64,000 nucleotides of DNA, taken from the NCBI RefSeq assembly GCF_003576645.1, contig NC_044919.1, positions 19,546,563-19,610,562 on the forward strand. Reading direction: 5' to 3'. The position numbers and the translations under genes are program-made. Positions within the stretch are counted from its first letter, which is position 1. Every line of letters begins with the position of its first letter. This document shows positions 55,741-64,000 of this stretch, one piece after another. A model generated the notes under the pieces. It saw nothing but the letters and a program-made list of their open reading frames with translations, made no database searches and had not been told where the DNA came from. The stretch is from Ipomoea triloba. Its lineage: Eukaryota > Streptophyta > Magnoliopsida > Solanales > Convolvulaceae.

Positions 55741-56977
55741 ACATTGTGGAGTATTCAGTTGTATGCTTGATGCTATGCCCTGCTGAGGAGTGGTTAGGAT
55801 AATCCTACCACTAGGGTTCATACCATGTTTGAGGAGTATTTGGTAGGAACAATACCCGGATACTAGGGTATTCATTGTCCTGTTGAGTTGAGGAGTGGTT
55901 AGGTAATATCTACCACTAGGGTCTATGTACCCTGTTTTGTGGAGTATTCGGTAGGAAAAATTCCCGGATACTAGGGCTAGTAACTTCTTGGTGAGGCTTG
56001 GAATACTCACTCGTGGGTGTGCACACTTAAGGTTAGAGTCCTGATTCCATTGGCATGGGAATTTTGCGGAGCTTTCAGCACGGAGTTGTTCACTAGGGCC
56101 TAAGTATAAAGGACCCTGTCCCATTTATGTGTGATTGATGTGCTTCCATATGTATTTTGTGGTGTGAAAGTATGGCATTAAGGTTTTTAAGGAAATGTTA
56201 TAAGTGATGATATTATGAAAAGTTCCATATGCTTTTTGATATGAATATGTATGAATTGTTTTTCTGGATCAAAAGTGCAGAGCATTCGAGTTTTGAAAGA
56301 ACAGGTAAAGTAAATAGTTATTCGCTAAAAAAATTGTTTTCTTTAGGGGCAGGCAGTCCCTTACTTAGCAAGTGTTGCTAACCCCTTACTTTCTTATTGT
56401 GTTTTTGAAATCTCCATTTGAGTAGCAGGTAATGTTGACATGGTTTGCTGTGAGAGTGCGGTAGACCGAGATCCCGGGGACTATCAAGGCTTAGACAGAT
56501 TATGTATTGTGAGTTATTTCAATTAAGACTTATGAACTATATTTTATTTTGGTTTTGTTTAGTTAGCCTAAGCACTTAGGTCTGTTGGTTGCCTAAGTGT
56601 CGCGATAATACCCTCAATAAGATTTTGAAAAGCTTCGGTGTTCTAAGTTTTGTTTTAAGAATTACTACCTCCGTCCCAAAATGGTTGTCTGGTTCGTTTA
56701 ACGAGGCTTGACTGAAGTAATTTTGAATTCAATTTTTCATAATATTAAGTTTAACATTAATATATACAATTTATATATTTAGAAACTACATTAAAAGTAC
56801 TATTAAACACAAAAAATTAAATTTAAAAATAATAAAAAATTACTAAAGAAAATAAGCAAAGAAGAAATAGTTAGTTTGACCAATCAATAGTAAATAGGAC
56901 ATGTAAAATGGGACAGAGGGAGTACTTAATTAGTTTGTGAAAATGGAAAAAAATAGGCCGTTTTTGGGGGTGTTACA
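55741..56977 (+). mobile_element. 3' portion of a gypsy-type LTR
   Basis: Ends GGGGGTGTTACA at 56977. The part from 56340 onward is related to the 3' end of the solo LTR in the FRS gene (CCCTTACTTAGCAAGTGTTG, then GTGAGAGTGCGGTAGACCGA). It holds two ~110-bp direct repeats (55775-55975; GGAGTGGTTAGG... TACCACTAGGG) and an inserted Stowaway MITE. The 5' LTR end and a left TSD were not found, so the start is approximate. Confidence 0.6.
56665..56922. mobile_element. Stowaway-type MITE
   Basis: Terminal inverted repeats CTACCTCCGTCCCAAAAT and, on the other end, ATGGGACAGAGGGAG. TA duplications lie on both sides (56663-56664, 56923-56924). Length is 258 bp, AT-rich, with no coding capacity. Typical of Tc1/mariner-derived plant MITEs. 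Confidence 0.92.
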
Positions 56978-57805
56978 ACGACATTTAAACGCTCATATTT
57001 ACATTCATCATTATACACATCAACCGCCATGCTCATGAGGAATGGATAGGCGGGACACATTATACCTCCAATCCCTTTCGCAAGAACAACTCCCCACCCA
57101 GAACACTCAGAACTCACTCAGACTCGAAGCAATGAACAATAAACCATTCCAGTACCCATATCAAGATCAGAATACACATTTCCAGAAACCAAATAATACA
57201 TGGAATCCATAATAACAAATACTCATATACATCAAGATGGAAGGATAATGAACACAAGTCCATAGATCCACAACATAGGCTAAACAATCCAACAAATCAA
57301 AGGCTAAACCAAAGATATTTCAGAGGATTCCACAACACCAAATCATATACATATATTCAAGAGCGAAAGTAGATTTTAGTGTAACATGGAGGATTACCTC
57401 TTGAAGCTTAATGATCCACAAGCAATCACCACTCCTCAGCTCAATCCATCAAACCTCCATCACCACCTTAGTCATCATGACCCAAGAATCCCCAAAGAAA
57501 ACCATAAGAAGCTTATAAAAAGACTAGGAAATTGTAGGAGAAAATGCAATCTAAATGGGGACTAGAACTTACCCAAGCACAATAAATACTAAAAGAGTAA
57601 TCTTGCTTGAAGCCTTGCTAGGATGAAGAATGGTATGTGTAGGGTTTTTAGGAATGAAGAAGATAGTGTGAATCTCTTGTAAGAGAAAGAAAAGGCTACG
57701 GAAATTATTATTAGAGAGCTTTTATATGGATCCTCAAAATCTATACATACACTATGTATGTAATATTAGGGTGATTAAATGTAACATGGGCTCTCACATT
57801 AGGTG
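56978..57805 (-). mobile_element. Fragment of a 1010-type gypsy LTR, minus orientation
   Basis: On the minus strand it follows the order of the LTRs at 1010 and 5686 from about their base 400 onward: ACCCTAAA-type promoter-proximal section, CTTGGGTAAGTTCTAG, TTTTCTTTGGGGATTCTTGGG, then GAGGTAATCCTCCATG. Neither LTR end is present, so it is truncated on both sides. Confidence 0.6.
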
Positions 57806-57810
57806 ATGAG

Positions 57811-58044
57811 ACCGGAATGCAACAAATAAATGATCCATTAAAAGTCTCGAGTGGCCCGGTAACAAGATCTAAGTCAAGGAAGATTCAAGAGGCTTTTAAC
57901 ACTTTTGTGCAAACAGATTGGAGTCCAACATCTTTTTGTGAAGAAGAAGATCAATCTGGAAAAATAATTCTATTCAATTGTCTTCACATAAAAACTTTTG
58001 AAGACAATTCAGACTTCAGTATCAGATCAAATTTCCCGGTGTGA
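57811..58044 (+). pseudogene. C-terminal end of a gypsy chromovirus pol
   Basis: A short open frame contains SSGPVTRSKSRKIQEAF, the GP(V/M)TR(S/A)(K/R)A-type basic motif at the end of several chromovirus polyproteins. It is fused on the left to an inverted LTR fragment and leads on the right into an LTR. Only the tail of pol remains. Confidence 0.65.
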
Positions 58045-58763
58045 AATTATTTGCAAGGTGTATTTTTTTTTAGGTGGGAAACTACTTTGCAAGAAATGTA
58101 TTTTTTATTTTTGGGTGGAAATTACTTTTGCAAAATGTTGTATTTTTAATTTTGGGTGGGAAATTATTTTGTATTTTAATTTTGGGTGGGGAATTATTTT
58201 GTATTTTTAATTTTGGGTGGGAATTACTTTTACAAAGTTGTAATTTTTTATTTTGGGTGGGATTAGTGACCTAGAATATTTAATACCTTATTTTCCCCTA
58301 TAAATACCCCATAAACCCAATGGTTTGAGACACACCTTGTAAGAATTCAATTTGAGTGAAATTTCTCTCTTTTCTTTGCATGAGAAGTGCATTGAAGTTT
58401 AGGTTGTTTGTGAGAAGCATTCAATCTTGGTAGGCTAGTGAGAAGCTAGTTTATCCCTTTATCTTGTTCTTTATATTCACACACATATCCAAAAACCCAA
58501 AAAGAATACTATTACTCATATTATATAGCTAATTTTATTTTTGTATCTTAATTCTAGTGCTAGATTCCTAATACTCTAATTCTTAGCCTTGCTTAATAAT
58601 CTAAGGGTTGAGAGTATTATTTGTTAGTTTGGTGAGGCATTTGTAGAGTTGGGATCTCAAAATCCAAGAGTCTACATGGTAAGATCCTCTTTTGGACACG
58701 AAAGGTTCTTGAGTGATTCCTTGAGTGTGCACTTATTGCGGGAAGCAATCCGTGTACGCATCA
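58040..58763 (+). mobile_element. LTR of a gypsy chromovirus (about 0.7 kb)
   Basis: The 3' end is certain: GTACGCATCA followed by the PBS. The start near TGTGAAATTATTT (58040) is inferred. It includes about five imperfect ~40-bp repeats with core TTTTGGGTGGGAA (58070-58265) and a TATA box at 58299-58306. It serves as 3' end for the pol tail on the left and 5' LTR for gag on the right. Confidence 0.65.
58299..58306 (+). promoter_or_regulatory. TATA box of chromovirus LTR
   Basis: TATAAATA in CCCCTATAAATACCCC, followed after about 40 bp by ACACCTTGTAAG, a plausible start region. Confidence 0.55.
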
Positions 58764-58766
58764 GTT

Positions 58767-58778
58767 TGGTATCAGAGC
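58767..58778 (+). other. Primer-binding site (initiator tRNA-Met)
   Basis: TGGTATCAGAGC, three bases after the LTR end. Confidence 0.9.
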
Positions 58779-59673
58779 CAAGTTCCTTTTTTTTTTCTTC
58801 TTATTCTATCATTCCTATCTTTAATTTCCTTTTTTTTCTCTCTCTTATTCCATTATTCCTATCTGTAATTTCATATTTACTGTTGTTCCATTTCCTTTTC
58901 CCTTATATCCGTTACGTTCTTGCTTTATTCTATTATTGCTATCTTAAAGTTCATATTTACTCTTCCTTGCTACTTTAAATTTCATATCTACTATTGTGTC
59001 TATTTTTTTTTATTCATTTCCGTACTTTTACTCTTTATATTCATAGCTTTGATTTGGTGACCTTATAAAGGTTAGATACCATCAAGCTTCTTTTAATCTA
59101 TTCTACTATTGTATTTTTAATTTAGTTGAAGTTTACTTTATTGGAGGTTTGTTAAAAAACAAAAAGAAAAAAAAAAGGAAAAAAAAAGAAGAAAAAAAAA
59201 ACAAAACAAAACAAAAAGAGCAAAGAAAAAAAAAGAAAGAATAAGGTTGGTTTGATTTTTAGTTTGAATTGTTGAATTTATATCTAAGCATTACCTGAAA
59301 TTAATTGTGCTCTGTTTCTTTCTATCACATATACTTCTTCTACTTTCTTTGTTTCTTACAAAAAAAAAAAAAAAAAAACCACCTGTGTCAGTTTCAAACA
59401 CACTCTGTGTCAGTTTCTACATCACTCTGTACATGCTATTTCCTACCTTTCGTGCTTACTAGACTCAAACTCTACAAGTGTTTGGTTTGTTGTTTGTGGT
59501 GGATACAACCCTTGTGAATTTTAAGCTTTGTTAAGGACCAAGAGGAAAAGAACTAGTACTTGAGAAAAAAAAAAAAAAAAAAAAAAAAAAGAGTGAATGA
59601 ACTGTGAGTGATTAAATATTTCCTTTTGATTACTATCTTCTTATTTTTTTGCATTTTTTTTTTACTTAAAGGA
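58779..59673. other. Long untranslated leader with homopolymer runs
   Basis: T-rich then A-rich low-complexity sequence (poly-A/AAAAG at 59150-59250, A runs at 59360 and 59565). No coding feature is seen. Confidence 0.6.
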
Positions 59674-60500
59674 ATGTCAAGCATGGCTAGTACTAGTGAA
59701 CAAGGTAGTATTATTGCCCAAATGGAGAAAATGATGACCATGATGAAAGATCTTAGTGATAGGCTACAAAACATAGAAAATCAAAGAGTGAGAGTTGAAA
59801 ATGAGGGAGTACAAAATCATGAGGGAGGAAACCAAGAAGAGAGGAGGGGTAGAGAAATAACAAGATATAATAGTTTACCTCGCATGCTCCCTAGAAGATT
59901 TGTGGAAGAAAGGGTAGATAATAATCTTAGCTCTTTAAGAATGGAAATGCCTACTTTTAATGGGGATGATGAACCCGAAGTTTTCTTAAATTGGGTAGAT
60001 GAAGTGGAGGATATTTTTGGGCTTCATAACTTTGGGGAAGAAAAGAAGTTTAAAACAGCCATAGCATCCCTAAAAGATTTTGCTAAATTGTGGTGGAAAC
60101 AACTTAGTCGTAGGCGTCTAGAAGACCAAGATGAACCTATAGAGACATGGGGAGAGCTTAAGAGGGAGATGAGAAGGAAGTTTGTGCCTAGTAATTTTTA
60201 TCGTGATATGCGCAGAAAATTACATGAACTCAAACAAGGCAGCAAGTCCGTTCGTGAGTTCTACAAGGAGATGGAGAGATTGAAGGCACGAGCAAATATC
60301 CAGGAGGATGACGAGACCACCATAGCCCGTATCCTTGAAGGATTCAACCGTGATATTCGAAGAGAACTCCGCAACCAAGAATTTGACGACGTGGACAAAT
60401 TGGTTCGAGTTGCTTCGAAGGTAGAAGATGAGCTGAGATCTGAAAGGGGAAGCAAACCATCTGTGTCTTCTCAATGGGATCAACCAAGGAGGGCTACTAA
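59674..60500 (+). pseudogene. Gag of gypsy chromovirus, cut by an LTR
   Basis: The ATG at 59674 is preferred over the upstream hydrophobic run from 59608 because it begins MSSMASTSEQGSIIAQMEKM, a normal Gag start. The domain at about residues 90-250 is retrotransposon Gag: RMEMPTFNGDDEPEVFLNWV, FAKLWWKQLSRRR and FRQ-like LHELKQGSKSVREFYKEM. The frame ends at RRATN, where the sequence changes to an LTR start (TGTAACCCC), before the zinc knuckle. Protease, RT and integrase are missing from the window. Confidence 0.85.
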
Positions 60501-63430
60501 TGTAACCCCTCGGCTTTTCCGTAAGACTAAGGTTCGAAAAATATTTCCTTAGGCTATGACATTCATGAAATGGTCCCTCGAGGCTTCAAAAGAATTTTTT
60601 TTATAAGGAAGTATAGTGGTTATTAAGTTGCGATCGTTCGTGCCGGTCACGAACCGTAAAATTTTAGGAATTAGTATTCGGACCCGACTATCCTAGGAAA
60701 TGGATTATTAGACACCATATTATTATTCTTGAATTTCCTATTCAATTAAATCAGCTCATAGCAGCGAAAATTTATTTTGATCGTAGCATCGCAGAATTTC
60801 GCGGTGTACTGAACCTAGCCCAATTTCAAGTTTCAGTCTGGGATAAATTTTTGGTTTCAAAATTATTCCTGTTTAAATTATTTTCTACCGAAACTTTATC
60901 TGTTTGGACCCCAACTGATAAGTTTAAAAATACTTTATTATTTTATTCCATTTCTTCTTCCCATAAGAACATTTGCCTCAAAAGTGATAATGTCCCAAAG
61001 CATGTTATTCCTCTTGTTCCATTCTTGTCTTCCTTGGCTGATTTCACACGAGAGAGAAAGGGAGAGAGCAACTTCATCTCCTTCACCATTTTCCTCCATT
61101 AAAACCATAGCCAAGCTTGTACGCAACTCTCCAATTTGTTCGGTAAGATTTCAATATTATTCGGTAGAAAGCTTTGTATTCCTTCCTAGATCATGAATCT
61201 AAGCTTAGTTTCTTTGTATTTGTGGTTATGGTGTTGATTTTGACCCTAGGATTTTAAGGTGAATTTGGGGAAAGATCCAAGAGTTGCTTCTACGGTATTA
61301 GTACACTCCCGAAAGGTAAGAAATCCCTTAAGTCGGTTTAGTTACTTGAAAGTGGACAATTGCTAGTAAATAATGAGATTAGGAGTTTTATGAATATGTT
61401 TTTATACATGATAATGGCCGTATATGCTTGTACCTATTATATTTATACCCATATAGACTTATACTTGTGAAAATATTGACAAGAATTTAAGATAGTCTCT
61501 GGCAGTGACTTCCGTGAATTTCTGGGAAAAATCGGTAAGGTATTTTGATCCAATTTTTTTTATACATGTAGTTGTATAAGTGTAGAACCTACATATAAAA
61601 TTTCATAATAATCGGAGTAGTATAAGTATGGTTTTCGAATTTTTCTCCAAAACTGGTCCAGAGAGAGAGAAATTCCGGACAGCACACTGCCAAGGGCAAA
61701 AATGGAATTTCTGTGTTAATTCGTGAACCTAGGTGACCAAAACTTTTTATGAACATCAAGTACTATGAGTTAGGGTTCTACCATAAAAATGGTGTAGCGA
61801 ACGTGCGTCCACCGGGCGTCCAAGGGCGCGAAAGTAAGATTAAATGGTGTAAGCTTGATTATTGATTATTGATGTTTAGAAGATGAGGTTGTTTGATGTT
61901 CGTNAATATCTCTTTGGTAAATATACTATGGTTTAAAGGAAGTTTGAGTGGTGATGATATTACGATGTTTATTAAGGAAATTGTTATATGGAAATATTGA
62001 GATAAAGATTGTATATGGTGAATTTTGAGGAAATAGTTGTTGAACGACTTTGGATTATGGTTAGGTAATGACTTTACCTCAAGTTACGAACTAATGGTAT
62101 TAATGCTTTCGAGGACTTGATAATGATGTTATAATGTTGTTGACTTGTTGTCGATGATGGATTACAAGGTTAGTAGTTACTAATGACAATAATTAATGTT
62201 TAAGAGTGATTAAGGTCAATTGTTGGATTATGGGTGACTAAGTATCGATTATGGAGGTGCGATATCCTCAAGTTATGATCTAATGGTGTTGATCATGGTA
62301 GAAGTTGTTGATGTCGATAGTGACAAGGATAACTATCTATTATTAGTTAATTGTGGAACCATGATTATGGATTACCGATGATGATTGGATTGTACGATGA
62401 ATTGAGATTCATGATAAGGAATAAGGTTAAGGATGTGAATATTAACGGCGCTATGAATCGATTGATTCATAAATGATTGACTATGGGTTCATACTATTAT
62501 TATAATAGTAGTGGAAATGGATATATGTAGTGTTAGTAGAATATACAAGTGTATAACTAGCGGGATTGATTTCAAGTATGAGACTTGAATATGAAGTATA
62601 TCCAAGAATATCCTAGTATTGTATATGATGAAGTATCCGATGAGTGACCAGCTTGTGTCCAATTATGCTTTCTTCGAATCTTTGCTCGTGCTTGAGCTAT
62701 GCTTGAAAAGCTTTTCGCCAAGTAAAAATGTTTATAAAACTTACGTTGCAGAACGTATGCTATTTTGGTAAACGGGTTGTCAAAACCTTATTTTTGGGGA
62801 AAATACCACTTTTGTAAGTGTGTACTTTACATGAGAGTGATGAGGAAATGATGTTTGAAAAGCCTACGGGCACTGAAAGTATTTTGAAAATCCTTCAGGG
62901 GCTAATGAGGTAACCAATTTTAAGTATTGGACTCAATTGTGAAATATGTCCAAAAGAAATGATTTAAGAAAGAAAAACTGAAGGAAGGAAAATGTTTTCA
63001 AACCCTTAGTTTCTGGAACAAGGTGGGGACCTTCGGGAAGGCTTAAATGCACGACCCGGGGTTGGAATAAGGGTGGACCTACGGGAGGGCTGGAGTGCCA
63101 TGGCCCTAGGTTGGGATAAGGAGACCGACGGGAAGGCAGGGAAATGCCACTGCCCAAGGTTTGAGAAGGAGAATTGAGAAATGTTCAAAGTGCTTACTCA
63201 GGGGAAACTAAGTGGAATTTTTTGCTATGAAAATTATTGTTACTCTGGGCTGCGGTTCAGATTATTATAGAGCTGCGGTTCTATTTGCAAATTGATACAC
63301 TCTCATTTGTACCTATTTTAATTGTGTTTTTATGTATGTTTTATAGTTATTTGTGTGTTAAAATGTTGTCTCCAATGTTTATTTCCTTGTTATTTTATTT
63401 AAAGCGGTATAATGCTTGGTTTGAGTGTCT
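60501..63430 (+). mobile_element. Gypsy LTR inserted in chromovirus gag (about 2.9 kb, 3' limit uncertain)
   Basis: The start is inferred from TGTAACCCCTCGG at the gag break. Blocks at 60627-60810 (GGTCACGAACCGTAAAATTT, ATTTCGCGGTGTAC) match LTRs at 41417 and 50724. 61460-61790 matches 42520-42840, and 62900-63240 resembles 52290-52810. A single N lies at 61904. After 61792 the sequence leaves the 41417 LTR and starts GGTGTAGCGAACGTGCGTCC. No terminating GTTACA end was found before 63430. Confidence 0.6.
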
Positions 63431-63534
63431 TTGATGTGTTTAGTGGTGCATTATAACCATTTTGGAGCAAAAAGCCAATGCAAAGGAACCAAAAATGTTG
63501 GAGAGCCAAAAATCAGTTCAGAGTACTATTCACC

Positions 63535-63690
63535 GCGGATTCTCGCCGCGGCGAGCCTATTCTCGCCATGGCGAGAGTACTGTTCACCGGACTCTCGCCG
63601 CGGCGAGAATCATTCTCGCCATGGCGAGAGTCCCAATTTTTGGGCAGAAACATTCTCGCCGCGGCGAGAATGATTCTCGCCGCGGCGAAA
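63535..63690. repeat. Cluster of 14-bp perfect palindromes
   Basis: CTCGCCGCGGCGAG or CTCGCCATGGCGAG, most flanked by ATT/AAT or similar, occur about six times in 155 bp. Each is its own reverse complement, so single strands could form hairpins or cruciforms. Confidence 0.9.
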
Positions 63691-63755
63691 GTCCTAGAAT
63701 CTGGACAGCGGATTTAGCGCAGAAATTCCCATTTTGTCCCTGATTTGGATCCCAC

Positions 63756-63762
63756 TATATAA
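63756..63762 (+). promoter_or_regulatory. TATA box after the palindrome cluster
   Basis: TATATAA in CCCACTATATAATGC, about 65 bp downstream of the last palindrome. Confidence 0.5.
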
Positions 63763-64000
63763 TGCTTCATTTCTCTCCAAACCCTAGAGTTGGCTGCTGG
63801 TTCTTGTCAGAAAAAGAGGAAAAAGAACAAGGAAAAGAAGCTTCATCATCTCCAAAAGCCAAAGAAGAAATCATCACAACTTTTGAAAAGGAGATCAAAG
63901 AAAAGAGCTTGGAGGCATCATTTGGGAGAATATCTTCCTTTCTCTTTTCTATTTTGAACTTTATTGAATATTTGTTGGATCTATTTTAGCCATGTTAGGC

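Larger units (their letters stand above)
63431..64000 (+). mobile_element. LTR-like sequence with palindrome cluster, cut by window end
   Basis: A change to GC-rich repeats, then TATATAA at 63756-63762, then AAACCCTAG and a purine-rich leader, resembles the U3-R-U5 order of a plant LTR. The start at TGATGTGTTTAG is a guess. Short ORFs here arise from the repeats. Confidence 0.4.

Noticed and set aside
63425..63989. Four ORFs over the palindrome cluster and leader
   Set aside because: Open in several frames at once because the repeats lack stops; the last lies downstream of a TATA box in a leader-like region with no known domain.
1..64000. tRNA, rRNA or other structural RNA genes
   Set aside because: TGGTATCAGAGC sites are retrotransposon primer-binding sites, not tRNA genes; no cloverleaf or rRNA core sequence was recognised by eye.

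Overview
This is a eudicot-like plant nuclear repeat region. The evidence is spliceosomal GT-AG intron structure, initiator-tRNA-Met primer-binding sites (TGGTATCAGAGC), Ty1/copia and Ty3/gypsy elements, an L1-type LINE with a zinc-knuckle ORF1, a Helitron, a Stowaway MITE and a FAR1/FRS-type MULE transposase. An asterid such as a Lamiales member is only a guess. I see no confident intact host gene. Almost every coding region belongs to a transposable element, and the window is best read as layers of nested insertions dated by target-site duplications (TSDs).

Layout. 1-3586 is the 3' end of a gypsy chromovirus: decayed pol C-terminus, polypurine tract, 2.6-kb 3' LTR. It sits inside a minus-strand LINE (3587-10060), and a solo LTR of the same family splits that LINE again (5686-8227, TSD CCATC). 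10131-10260 is a cluster of three perfect hairpins. 10396-26352 is a minus-strand FRS/MULE transposase pseudogene, split by a solo gypsy-type LTR (11862-24871, TSD AGCAG). That LTR carries a non-autonomous Helitron (12160-17967) and a gag-only copia element (18035-22763, TSD TACGT). Upstream of the FRS gene lies a 14.9-kb Sirevirus-like copia element (26353-41233, TSD CAATT) with gag, pol and a long third ORF.

41417-45984 is a gypsy element with 5' LTR, PBS and gag-pro-RT, cut off inside RT. 45985-50723 is mostly non-coding AT-rich DNA holding a solo copia LTR (47477-48868, TSD TTTGT). 50724-54061 is a solo gypsy LTR (TSD TAATA). 54062-57805 is a mosaic of LTR pieces with a Stowaway MITE. 57817-60500 has a chromovirus pol tail, an LTR, a PBS and gag in direct succession, cut by another gypsy LTR starting near 60501. 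63430-64000 starts a further LTR-like sequence with clustered GC-rich palindromes.

Most noteworthy: (i) the motif TCGAGAGGT is strongly repeated through the big copia element, in LTR and in coding sequence in all three reading phases, and forms a perfect palindrome in the unrelated solo copia LTR; (ii) the third ORF of that element has two in-frame UAG codons with long continuing open frame; (iii) there is a gag-only copia element with multiplied polypurine tracts; (iv) three single-N positions sit between duplicated sequence and look like uncollapsed contig overlaps, one of which falsely breaks pol.
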